Shown one piece after another: positions 32,262-40,254 of a stretch of DNA of 44,323 nucleotides. How positions within the stretch are numbered: the stretch's first letter is position 1; each line of letters starts with the position of its first letter. The position numbers and the translations under genes are program-made. Location: contig NZ_CALCDX010000030.1 of NCBI RefSeq assembly GCF_937900395.1, positions 1 through 44,323 on the forward strand. The letters are read 5' to 3'. This DNA is from an uncultured Caulobacter sp. Its GTDB lineage: Bacteria > Pseudomonadota > Alphaproteobacteria > Caulobacterales > Caulobacteraceae. Under the pieces are notes generated by a model. The model did not search any database, was not told where the DNA came from, and was given only the letters and a program-made list of their open reading frames with translations.

Positions 32262-33854
32262 ATGACCCCGACCTTGACCTTCCATGGCGCCGCGGGCTGC
32301 GTCACCGGCTTTTGCGCCCGGCTCGTCACCGAGCACGCCACGGTGCTGATCGACTGCGGCATGTTCCAGGGCTCCAAGACGCTGAAGGCGCTGAACTACG
32401 AGCCGTTTCCGTTCGACGCCGGCAAGGTCGACGCCGTCCTGCTGACCCACGCCCACATCGACCATTCGGGCCTGTTGCCCAAGCTGATGCTGGCCGGCTT
32501 CGAGGGGCCGATCTACGCCACCGCCGCCACGCGCGACCTGGCCGCGGTCATGCTGGTCGACGCCGGCGGCATCCAGGAGAACGAGGTCGAGAGCCTCAAC
32601 CGCCGCAACCAGCGACGCGGCATTCCGCCGGTCGAGCCGATCTATACGGCGCAGGACGGCAAGGCCGTCGCCGCCCAGTTCCGCAAGGCGAAACTCGGTG
32701 AGCCTCTCCAGATCGCGGAGGGGATCACCGCCACCTGGTGGCCCGCCGGTCACATGCTGGGCGCGGCCTCGATCGCGGTGGAGGTCGGCGCGCCCGGCCA
32801 GACCAAGACCTTGCTGTTCTCCGGTGACCTGGGGCCGGGCGGCAGCCCGTTCGTCGACGATCCCGACGCGCCGGCGGGCGTCGACCACCTAATCATCGAG
32901 TCGACCTATGGCGATCGGGAACGCACCGGCTTCGACAGCGCCTCGCGCCGCCAGCAACTGGCAGAGGAGGTGCGGGCCGCCCATGAAGCGGGCGGCCCGC
33001 TGCTGATCCCCGCCTTCGCCGTCGAGCGCAGCCAGGAGCTGCTGGTCGATCTGCTGGAGCTGATGGACGCCGGCGAGGTTCCGAAGGCCGATATCTTCCT
33101 GGACTCGCCCCTGGCCATCGAGGCCACCAAGGTGTTCCAGGCGAGGGGCTGGCGGCCGGGCGTCCAGTCCAATCCGTTCGAGGCGCTCAGGCCGTCGAAC
33201 CACCTGCGGTTCCTGAGCTCGCCGGGCGAGAGCGACGGGCTGGATCGCCTGAGCGGCTGGCACGTCATCCTGGCGGCCAGCGGCATGTGCGACGCCGGCC
33301 GCGTGCGCAAGCATCTCAAGCGCCTGCTATGGCAAAAGGAGGCGACCGTCCTGCTGTGCGGCTACCAAGCCACCGGCACCCTGGGCCGCCTGCTGGCCGA
33401 GGGTGCGCCGCGCGTCTCGATCCGGGGCGACGAGGTGCGGGTGCGGGCGCGCATCCGCCAGCTGGACGCCTATTCCGGCCACGCCGACGCCCACGGTCTG
33501 GTGGCCTGGGCCAAGGCGCGCAAGCCGGTGGCGGGCTCGGTGTTCATCGCCCACGGCGAGCCCGATGCGGCGCAAGGCCTTAAGCGCCGGCTGGCCGAGG
33601 CCGGGTTCGCCGAGGATCGCCTGCTGGTCCCCGCGCTGGACGAGACCTTCCTGCTGGGCGAGGGGCCCGCGACCTTGACCGACCAGGCGCCGCCGCGCCT
33701 GCCGCCGCGCGCGGCAGGCTCGCTCGACTGGCACAACCAGCGCGCCGCCTTCCAACTGGCCTTGGGCGAGGCGCTCAAGAGCGCCCCCGACGACGCCGAC
33801 CGCGAGCGCCTGCTGCACGTGCTGAGCGCGGCGCTGGAGGCGTATCGGGGGTAG
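32262..33854 (+). CDS. Metallo-beta-lactamase/beta-CASP ribonuclease (CPSF-like)
   Basis: About 530 residues from the preferred ATG at 32262, where the fold begins (TLTFHGAAGCVTGFCARLV). The metal-binding motif THAHIDHSG lies near residues 63-71, followed by the later metal ligands in the AGHMLGAASIAVEV and FSGDLG segments. The beta-CASP domain (about 200-370) includes PAFAVERSQELL and ILAASGMCDAGRVRKHLK. The RMMBL motif DAYSGHAD follows near 408. This architecture is that of RNA-processing exo/endonucleases of the CPSF73/YSH1 group. The bacterial role is likely RNA turnover. It diverges from the LOG gene. Confidence 0.9.
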   Translation: MTPTLTFHGAAGCVTGFCARLVTEHATVLIDCGMFQGSKTLKALNYEPFPFDAGKVDAVLLTHAHIDHSGLLPKLMLAGFEGPIYATAATRDLAAVMLVDAGGIQENEVESLNRRNQRRGIPPVEPIYTAQDGKAVAAQFRKAKLGEPLQIAEGITATWWPAGHMLGAASIAVEVGAPGQTKTLLFSGDLGPGGSPFVDDPDAPAGVDHLIIESTYGDRERTGFDSASRRQQLAEEVRAAHEAGGPLLIPAFAVERSQELLVDLLELMDAGEVPKADIFLDSPLAIEATKVFQARGWRPGVQSNPFEALRPSNHLRFLSSPGESDGLDRLSGWHVILAASGMCDAGRVRKHLKRLLWQKEATVLLCGYQATGTLGRLLAEGAPRVSIRGDEVRVRARIRQLDAYSGHADAHGLVAWAKARKPVAGSVFIAHGEPDAAQGLKRRLAEAGFAEDRLLVPALDETFLLGEGPATLTDQAPPRLPPRAAGSLDWHNQRAAFQLALGEALKSAPDDADRERLLHVLSAALEAYRG

Positions 33855-33875
33855 GGGCTAGTCCCCACAATTTCC

Positions 33876-33998
33876 GTGTCATCCCGGAAGCCTCGAAGAG
33901 GCTATCCGGGACCCAGGGGCGGCGCCCACGGCGTTCCCGCAACCCCTGGGTCCCGGCTCTTCGCTTCGCTACGGCCGGGATGACACGGATTTTGAGCG
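33876..33998. repeat. Dispersed intergenic repeat, copy 2 (inverted relative to copy 1)
   Basis: Its reverse complement begins CCGTGTCATCCCGGCCGTAG and follows copy 1 (3548-3665) closely through GGGACCCAGGGG and on to GGGATGACAC. The outer and inner arms can pair, giving a long cruciform or hairpin. It lies between the convergent nuclease and GH43 genes and might act as a bidirectional transcription barrier. Confidence 0.8.
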
Positions 33999-34012
33999 TG
34001 CCGGTTTAGCGA

Positions 34013-35647
34013 TTAATCCAGCGCCCTGTACTTGAACCCCCTAAACCGCGCCGAACCTTTGCCGGCCGCGTAGATCCCTGGCTTCAGCATCAGGAAGCCG
34101 CCGCGGACGTTGTGGTGATAGCCGCTGACTTCCATACCCCGGTCGAAGCGCTTCCAGGTCTGGCCGCCCCCTTCTTCACTATTGAGCCCGCTGGTGTGGA
34201 AGGCGACGATGTGGCGGGTGTTGCGCAGCCGCATGAGCATCTTTGACCCGTGCGGATTGGCCGGGCGGCCGCGCTCGATGCCGTACTGGTGGGTGACGAA
34301 AGCCTTCTCGTCGAAGCCCAGACCGCAATAGAGCTGCCGGTCGTAGAACAGGATCAGGCCGGCGCGGGTCTCGGCATCGACCTCGATCTCGCACTCGATC
34401 TCATAGGCCTGGTCGCCATTGACGAAGATCAGCGGCGCGCCGCTGGATGGGGCCTCGCCCGCGCCCTTCAGGGTCAGGACGCCGTTCGCGCGGCTGAGGC
34501 GCTGCTGCTCGTTGGGGCCGGGATCGAAGAAGTTCCACTGCACGCCGTACTTGTCCGTGGTGAAGTCGTCCGACAGCGCCATTCCGTGCGGCCCGGGCTT
34601 GCCGCCTTTCGGCTTGGGAATGGGCTGGCTGAGATCGCCGCCGCCGACCTCGAACCAGCCGTCGGCGGTCCAGGTCACCGGCGCCAGCAGGGTCTGACGG
34701 CCAAGCGTGTAAAAGCCGTTCTCGTAGCCGTGATAGACGGTCCACCAGTCGCCGCCGGGCCCCTCGACCAGGGTGGCGTGGCCGCGCGACCACCATTTCT
34801 CGCTGTTGTCGACCGTGCGCACGACCGGGTTGCGCGGATGGTCCTCCCAGGGCCCGGCCAGGGACTTGGCGCGGGCGACGATGACCATGTGGCCGGTCGG
34901 CGGGCCGGCGGTGCCGCCGACGGCGGTGATCATGTAGTAGTAGCCGCCCCGCTTCATGACCTTCGGGCCCTCGGGCGAGAAGCCCTCGACGTCCCAGTCG
35001 TCGGGGTAGCGCCAGGGATTGTAGACGTGCTCGGGCTGGCCGACGGTCGAGAGGCCGTCGGGCGCCAGCCTGATGCGGTCGCCGCCGGACAGGAACAACC
35101 AGCGCTGGCCCGTCTCGTCGACGATGTGGCCAGGGTCGATATAGCGGGGCAGCTTCAGGTCGATCGGCTCGGACCACGGGCCATCGATCCTGTCGGCCCA
35201 GATCACGTAGCTGGTGTTGTTGTTCGGCTTCTTGGCCGGCAGGTAGATGTAGTAGCGGCCCTTATGCTTGCAGAGCTCGGGCGCCCAGATCGAGCCGACA
35301 TTGGTCTTCAGCGTGGTGGTGACCGGCGTCCAGTTCACCAGGTCGCGGCTGTGCCAGATCAGCAGGCCCGGATAGGCGTCGAACGAGCTGTGGGTCATGT
35401 AGTAGTCGTCGCCGTCCTTCAGGATCGACGGGTCGGGATGGTCGCCGGCCAGGATCGGATTGAGGAAGGTCCCGTCGCCGAGGTCGGCCTTGCGCTGGCC
35501 CTCGATCCCCTTGGCCCAGGTCGGGCCTGAGGTCGGCTTGGCGGGCAGGGCTCCCATCTGCGCCGCTTCCCCAGACGCAGGGATCGCGGCCAGGCCGGCG
35601 CCGGTCAGCAGCGAGCCCAGCGCGCCGCGGCGATTGATGTTGGCCAT
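34013..35647 (-). CDS. Exported GH43 beta-xylosidase / alpha-arabinofuranosidase-like enzyme
   Basis: About 544 residues from the ATG at 35647 with GGGAGAG upstream; longer in-frame starts reach into the promoter region. The signal is twin-arginine-like (NINRRGALGSLLTGAGLAA). The five-bladed GH43 propeller runs from about 55 to 350. The catalytic base Asp lies in LAGDHPDPSILKDGDDYYM (about 69), a modulating Asp in IDPGHIVDETGQRWLF, and the acid Glu in EGFSPEGPKVMKRGGYYYM. The C-terminal 180 residues form a concanavalin-like beta-sandwich (GLILFYDRQLYCGLGFDEKA) common in xylan-active GH43 enzymes. It lies beside the xylose permease gene on the same strand, separated from it by a terminator, which supports a xylan role. 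Confidence 0.9.
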   Translation of the reverse strand: MANINRRGALGSLLTGAGLAAIPASGEAAQMGALPAKPTSGPTWAKGIEGQRKADLGDGTFLNPILAGDHPDPSILKDGDDYYMTHSSFDAYPGLLIWHSRDLVNWTPVTTTLKTNVGSIWAPELCKHKGRYYIYLPAKKPNNNTSYVIWADRIDGPWSEPIDLKLPRYIDPGHIVDETGQRWLFLSGGDRIRLAPDGLSTVGQPEHVYNPWRYPDDWDVEGFSPEGPKVMKRGGYYYMITAVGGTAGPPTGHMVIVARAKSLAGPWEDHPRNPVVRTVDNSEKWWSRGHATLVEGPGGDWWTVYHGYENGFYTLGRQTLLAPVTWTADGWFEVGGGDLSQPIPKPKGGKPGPHGMALSDDFTTDKYGVQWNFFDPGPNEQQRLSRANGVLTLKGAGEAPSSGAPLIFVNGDQAYEIECEIEVDAETRAGLILFYDRQLYCGLGFDEKAFVTHQYGIERGRPANPHGSKMLMRLRNTRHIVAFHTSGLNSEEGGGQTWKRFDRGMEVSGYHHNVRGGFLMLKPGIYAAGKGSARFRGFKYRALD

Positions 35648-35711
35648 GGTTTCTCTCCCGAACGCGACTTGTCTTGTTGAGCGTAGGCTAGCGGGTGAGC
35701 TGGCTTTGTCC

Positions 35712-35721
35712 ACCGGTGTCA
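35712..35721. promoter_or_regulatory. Weak candidate operator half upstream of GH43
   Basis: ACCGGTGTCA, within a perfect CACCGGTG core, repeats the right half of the LacI-type site at 15421-15434 and lies 64 bases before the GH43 start. The left half does not match, so this may be chance. Confidence 0.25.
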
Positions 35722-35734
35722 TTCGGGTTCGAGG

Positions 35735-35772
35735 CATAAGAAAACGCCCGGAAGCGCAGGCTTCCGGGCGTT
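35735..35772 (-). terminator. Rho-independent terminator of the xylose permease gene
   Basis: On the minus strand AACGCCCGGAAGC pairs perfectly over 13 bases with GCTTCCGGGCGTT, with a CTGC loop, followed by TTCTTAT. It lies 41 bases after the permease stop and insulates the GH43 gene downstream. Confidence 0.9.
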
Positions 35773-35812
35773 GAGTACTCTAGATCCTTCCCTAGCGGGG
35801 AAGGATTGCCGG

Positions 35813-37249
35813 TTAGCCCTCCATCGCTTCCAGTTCGCGGCCACGGGTCTCGTGGATCAGCTTCTGGACCAGGAAGAACGAGATCACGGCGCTGACGGCG
35901 TAGAAGCCGTAGGTCGCCGGCAGGCTGGCCTTGGCCATGGCCGGGAAGCTGAACGAGATGGCGAAGTTGGCCATCCACTGGGCGAAGCCGGCGACGGCCA
36001 GGGCCGAGCCGCGCATCTGGTTCGGGAACATCTCGCCCAGCATCACCCACATGACCGGACCCCAGGAGAGGTTGAAGAAGATCACGTAGAGATTGGCGGC
36101 GACCAGGGCGATCGGGCCGACGCTGCCGTCCAGGTGCAGGGCGCCGTTGACGGTGGTGGCGGTCGAGAAGCACCAGGTCAGGACGCCCAGGGTCACGGCC
36201 ATGCCGACCGAGCCGATCAGCAGCAGCGGCTTGCGGCCGATACGGTCGATCAGGGCGATGGCGGCCAGGCAGGCCAGGATCGACAGCGCGCCCGACAGGA
36301 TGTTGATCTTCAGGCTGTCGTCCTCGGTGAAGCCCACCGACTGCCACAGCACCGAGCCGTAGTAGAAGACGATGTTGATGCCAACCAGCTGCTGGAACAC
36401 GGCGAGCACGAGACCGGCCCACAGGATCGGCCGGATCTTCTTGCTGACCGGATCCAGCAGGTCCGAGAACTTCGGCTTGTGGTCGGCGCTCAGCGAGGCG
36501 CGGATCTCGGCGACCTTGGCCGCGCCGGCGCCCGCGCCGAACAGGCGCGAGAGGATGGCTTCGGCCTTGGCGTCCTGGCCCTTGGCGACCAGGTAGCGGG
36601 GGCTCTCCGGAATGCCCAGCAGGCACAGGAAGAAGACGCCGGCCGGGATGACCTGCATCCAGAACATCCAGCGCCAGGCCGGCAGGCCCAGCCAGAAGTC
36701 GGCCGTCGAGCTGCCGGCGGTGTGGGCCAGCGCGTAGTTGGCCACGAAGGCGCCGGTCAGGCCGGTGATGATCATGATCTGCTGCACGGACGACAGGCGG
36801 CCGCGGATGTTCGCGGGGGTGACTTCCGAGATGTAGACCGGGCACAGCACGCTGGCCGCGCCGACGCCCAGGCCGCCGATCAGGCGGAAGATCACGAAGA
36901 TGGTCGAGGTGTGCGCGGCCCCGGTGCCGAGCGCGCTGATGATGAACAGCACGGCCGAGATGATCATCACGGTGCGGCGGCCCCAGACGTCGGCCAGGCG
37001 GCCCGCCGCGAACGCGCCGATGGCGCAGCCGATCAGAATGGCTGCCACGTTCAGGCCGGTGCCGAACTCGGTGAGCTTGAAGGCGCTGTTCAGGCCCTCT
37101 TGCGTGCCGTTGATGACGCCGCTGTCGTAGCCGAACATGAAGCCGCCGATCGTGGCGACCGCGACGATCGCGGCGACGAAGGCCATGTTCACCTTCGTCC
37201 CGTCAGCGCTCATGCCCGCGCTGGGGCCGGCGTTGGATACACTTGCCAC
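35813..37249 (-). CDS. xylE: Sugar porter (MFS), probable D-xylose:H+ symporter
   Basis: A 478-residue MFS transporter of the sugar porter family with 12 membrane helices. The signatures are present: GYDSGVINGTQEGLNSAF in helix 1 and GRLADVWGRRTVMIISAVLF in the first inner loop. RLIGGLGVGAASVLCPVYIS and PESPRYLVAKGQD mark the middle. VFQQLVGINIVFYYGSVLWQ is in helix 7, and WGPVMWVMLGEMFPNQMRGS and the C-terminal segment complete it. The start is a GTG at 37249 behind GGGAGGA. Its place near xylD-xylC-xylB and a GH43 enzyme supports xylose. A candidate LacI-type operator lies 81 bases upstream (37330-37343), within a weak promoter. Confidence 0.9.
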   Translation of the reverse strand: MASVSNAGPSAGMSADGTKVNMAFVAAIVAVATIGGFMFGYDSGVINGTQEGLNSAFKLTEFGTGLNVAAILIGCAIGAFAAGRLADVWGRRTVMIISAVLFIISALGTGAAHTSTIFVIFRLIGGLGVGAASVLCPVYISEVTPANIRGRLSSVQQIMIITGLTGAFVANYALAHTAGSSTADFWLGLPAWRWMFWMQVIPAGVFFLCLLGIPESPRYLVAKGQDAKAEAILSRLFGAGAGAAKVAEIRASLSADHKPKFSDLLDPVSKKIRPILWAGLVLAVFQQLVGINIVFYYGSVLWQSVGFTEDDSLKINILSGALSILACLAAIALIDRIGRKPLLLIGSVGMAVTLGVLTWCFSTATTVNGALHLDGSVGPIALVAANLYVIFFNLSWGPVMWVMLGEMFPNQMRGSALAVAGFAQWMANFAISFSFPAMAKASLPATYGFYAVSAVISFFLVQKLIHETRGRELEAMEG

Positions 37250-37329
37250 AGGTTTCCTCCCATTGAGCCTTCTTGGGCCCGTTGACGCCCCTACGACCCC
37301 TTAAGGGTCTCTGGTTGGCGCGACCTTAG

Positions 37330-37343
37330 TGTTACCGGTATCA
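37330..37343. promoter_or_regulatory. Candidate LacI-type (XylR-like) operator between xylE and the TonB receptor
   Basis: TGTTACCGGTATCA is an imperfect palindrome, six of seven pairs. On the minus strand it lies between TTGCGT and TAAGGT, which have a 17-base spacer, so it would sit inside the permease promoter. In C. crescentus xylose genes are repressed by the LacI-type XylR; identity with that site is inferred. The rest of the 293-base gap is AT-rich near 37470-37510 and has no gene. Confidence 0.5.
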
Positions 37344-37554
37344 GCACGCAAGCGCAGGTTCTGGCGACCGTTTGCTGGCGCATGGGACTCACCTCCGACG
37401 CCATCGATAGCAGCCGAGCCAACATTGCGGAAAAGACATTTGTGTCGGCGGTGGAACAGGGGTCTAAGGGCGAGGTATTAGATTTTACAGATGTACGTTT
37501 TGTAATCTTCGGCCCGCCCCTGCCCGGCGCGCCGCCGGTCTTGTGGGGACGATC

Positions 37555-39735
37555 TTGCGCTTGAAGTACGCCTTGCTCGCGGCGGTCGCCGTGCTGTCGC
37601 CGACCTTGGTCCAGGCCCAGACCGCGCCCACGCCCGCCGCGCCCAAACCGGCGGCCAAGGACGCCCCCACGGCGGTCGAGGGGGTGACAATCACCTCGGA
37701 CTCGACGGCGATGCGCGCCTCGATCGACCGTCGCAGCTACAGCGTCGCCAACGACCTCTCGGCCAAGACTGGCTCGGTCGCCGACGCCTTGCGCAACATC
37801 CCATCGGTCGAGGTCGACGTGCAGGGCAATGTCAGCCTGCGCGGGGACTCGAACGTCACGATCATGATCGACGGCAAGCCCAGCAGCCAGTTCACGGGCG
37901 AGGGCAAGGGCGACGCCCTGCAGTCGATGCCCGCCGACCAGATCGACCGCGTCGAGGTGATGACCAATCCGTCGGCGGCCTACCGCCCCGACGGGACGGC
38001 CGGGATCATCAATCTGATCACCAAGAGGACCCAGAAGCCGGGGACCAGCGGCACGGCGCGCTTCAATGTCGACACCCTGGGACGCCACAATGGCGGGATC
38101 AGCGCCACGCGCCGCGCCGGCAAGCTGACCCTGACCGGCGACGCCAGCTATCGTCACGAGAAGCAGGAAGGCCGTCAGCTGATCGAGCGCTCGACGCTCG
38201 ATGCGGCCAGCGGCGGCTATCGCGTCAGCACCCAGGCCTCCGACGCCGACAACACGGGCGGCATGACCAATCTGCGCGGCGCGCTCGACTATGACCTCGA
38301 CAAGAGCAACCGCCTGAGCGGCGAGCTGCGCTTCCGCCGGATGGACTTCAACTCGGACGTCCGGGAGACCTACGCGGCGCGTGCCGCCTCTGGGGCGCCG
38401 TCGCGCGCCTACGTCCGCGATCTCTTGGGCGAGATGCGTCGCGACACCGGCGCGGCCAGCGCGGATTGGCGTCGCCAGTTCAAGGGCGCGGATCACACCC
38501 TGACCACGCACGTGGAGTACGAGATCACCGACTTCACGCGCGACTTCGACGCCTTGACCCGCAACACGCCGGGCGTCGACCAGTACGAACGCGTGGGCAT
38601 GGATGTCTTCCAGAACCGCGCCAATCTGAAGGTCGACTACAGCAAGCCGCTGCCCAAGGACGTCAAGCTGAAGACCGGCCTCGACTTCGAGCTGGCCAGC
38701 AACGCCTACAAGAACCGCGGCGCCTCGGGCCCGACGGCGGGCGGGCTGATCGTCGATCCGAACCGCACCAACGTCTACGACTACGACCAGGACGCCTACG
38801 CGGCCTATGTCACCTACGAGCGGCCGTTCGGCGACTTCACGGTCCAGGGCGGTTTGCGCGCTGAGCAGGTGCAGATCGACGTCAACGACGTGACGCACGG
38901 CGCCACGGCTCAGAACGATTATTTCCGCGTCTACCCGACCCTGCACACCGGCTACACGCTGAGCCAGAACCAGACGCTCAGCGCCAATTATAGCCGCCGC
39001 GTCCAGCGTCCCGGCGCCCAGGACCTGCACCCCTATCGGGTCTATCTGGACCCCTTCAACTATCGGCAGGGCAACCCCAACCTGAAGCCCCAGATCACCG
39101 ACTCCTACGAGCTGGGCTGGCAGTACAGGAAGGGCCAAGCCTACTATCTGGCGACGGCCTATTTCCGCGACACGCGCGACAGTGTGACGGACGTCGTCAG
39201 CGACTTGGGCGGCGGCGTTTTCCTGACCTCGAAGGCCAACCTCGGCAAGAGCCGCGCGGGCGGGCTGGAGCTGGTCGCCAACGGACGCCTGTCGCCGAAG
39301 CTGACCTATAACCTCAGCGGCAACCTGTTCTGGAACGAGATCGACGCGGCCAATCTGGGCTTTTCCGGCACGCGCTCGGGCACGGCGCTGTCGGGCCGCG
39401 CGAACCTGAACTGGCAGGCCACGCCCAAGGACTTCTTCCAGCTGAACGCTTTCACTTCGGGCAAGCGCTTGACGCCGCAGGGCTATCGCGAGCCGTTCAA
39501 GATGGTGAACCTGGGCTATCGCCGGAAGGTCAACGACAAGCTGTCGTTCGTCATGACCGCCCAGGACGTGCTGGACGACTTCAGCGAGGTCACGGTCGTC
39601 GACACGCCCGCCCTGCGCGACCGCACGCGCCGCTCGGCCAATGTCCGCTCGGTGTTCTTCGGCTTCAGCTATGCCTTCGGCGCAGGCAAGCCGCGGCCCG
39701 AGCAGTTCGACTTCAACGCGGGCGGGCCGAACTAG
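37555..39735 (+). CDS. TonB-dependent outer-membrane receptor
   Basis: A TonB-dependent transporter of about 726 residues. The signal peptide is hydrophobic and ends at VQAQ (about residue 22). I prefer the TTG at 37555, which has GGGGA six bases upstream, over a GTG four codons earlier. The plug domain (about 40-155) shows GSVADALRNIPSVEVDVQGN, VSLRGDSNVTIMIDGKPSS and IDRVEVMTNPSAAYRPDGTA. The remaining 570 residues form the 22-strand barrel of the outer-membrane beta-barrel type, with the LKPQITDSYELGWQY segment. It ends without a canonical terminal Phe. Its neighbours suggest uptake of xylo-oligosaccharides. The 3' end overlaps the convergent TPR-like gene by four bases. Confidence 0.9.
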   Translation: MRLKYALLAAVAVLSPTLVQAQTAPTPAAPKPAAKDAPTAVEGVTITSDSTAMRASIDRRSYSVANDLSAKTGSVADALRNIPSVEVDVQGNVSLRGDSNVTIMIDGKPSSQFTGEGKGDALQSMPADQIDRVEVMTNPSAAYRPDGTAGIINLITKRTQKPGTSGTARFNVDTLGRHNGGISATRRAGKLTLTGDASYRHEKQEGRQLIERSTLDAASGGYRVSTQASDADNTGGMTNLRGALDYDLDKSNRLSGELRFRRMDFNSDVRETYAARAASGAPSRAYVRDLLGEMRRDTGAASADWRRQFKGADHTLTTHVEYEITDFTRDFDALTRNTPGVDQYERVGMDVFQNRANLKVDYSKPLPKDVKLKTGLDFELASNAYKNRGASGPTAGGLIVDPNRTNVYDYDQDAYAAYVTYERPFGDFTVQGGLRAEQVQIDVNDVTHGATAQNDYFRVYPTLHTGYTLSQNQTLSANYSRRVQRPGAQDLHPYRVYLDPFNYRQGNPNLKPQITDSYELGWQYRKGQAYYLATAYFRDTRDSVTDVVSDLGGGVFLTSKANLGKSRAGGLELVANGRLSPKLTYNLSGNLFWNEIDAANLGFSGTRSGTALSGRANLNWQATPKDFFQLNAFTSGKRLTPQGYREPFKMVNLGYRRKVNDKLSFVMTAQDVLDDFSEVTVVDTPALRDRTRRSANVRSVFFGFSYAFGAGKPRPEQFDFNAGGPN

Positions 39736-40160
39736 GCGTCGGCGCTATCCTCGCCAGCGGCGCGGACGCCCAGCCGCCGCTCGGCCTCCTCGACGCCGGC
39801 CTCGACGTCGGCGTCGAGATAGAGCGCGCCCGCTTCGCGCCAGAGGTCGGTCGCGGCTTGCCCCAGCGCTTCCCGCGCCAAGGCGCTGAGCCGCAGGGCG
39901 TTGGCGAGGTCGAGGTCCGTTGCCTCGGAGCTGGCGCGATAGAGGGCGACTGCCTCGTCGGCGGCGGTCCGCGCCGCTTCGGCCTCTCCCGCCTCGCGAT
40001 CCAGGTCCGAGACATGCCGCAGGGCGTGGGCCAGGGGAACGGCGGCGCCGACCTCCCGCGCCTTGCCGGCGGCCTTGGCGTAGAGGTCGCGCGCCTGGTC
40101 GGGATGGCCGGCGGTCCTGGCCTGCTGGGCGGCGACGAAGAGCGGTTCGAAGTCTTGCAA
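39732..40160 (-). CDS. TPR-like helical protein downstream of xylD
   Basis: About 142 residues from a TTG at 40160 preceded by GGAGGA; an upstream ATG at 40217 has no such site. The chain is helical, with tetratricopeptide-like units (QQARTAGHPDQARDLYAKAA, then LRHVSDLDREAGEAEAARTA and LRLSALAREALGQAATDLWR). It lies after the terminator of xylD, in the same direction. Function is unknown; a scaffold or binding role is typical of such repeats. Confidence 0.65.
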   Translation of the reverse strand: MQDFEPLFVAAQQARTAGHPDQARDLYAKAAGKAREVGAAVPLAHALRHVSDLDREAGEAEAARTAADEAVALYRASSEATDLDLANALRLSALAREALGQAATDLWREAGALYLDADVEAGVEEAERRLGVRAAGEDSADA

Positions 40161-40214
40161 GGCGGCGTCCTCCGGACGGCATCCTGGCAAGCCGTTCGCG
40201 CCAAGACCAGAGGC

Positions 40215-40248
40215 CAAGAAGAAAGCCCCCGGATCGCTCCGAGGGCTT
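40215..40248 (-). terminator. Terminator after xylD
   Basis: On the minus strand AAGCCCTCGGA and TCCGGGGGCTT pair over 11 positions, one a U-G pair, around a GCGA loop, followed by TCTTCTT. It starts seven bases after the xylD stop and ends the xyl operon. Confidence 0.85.
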
Positions 40249-40254
40249 CTATCG

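Noticed and set aside
37291..39138. A 615-codon open frame antisense to the TonB receptor gene
   Set aside because: It lies wholly opposite a well-supported receptor gene and has the repetitive Val/Gly/Arg/Asp composition of antisense frames in GC-rich DNA.
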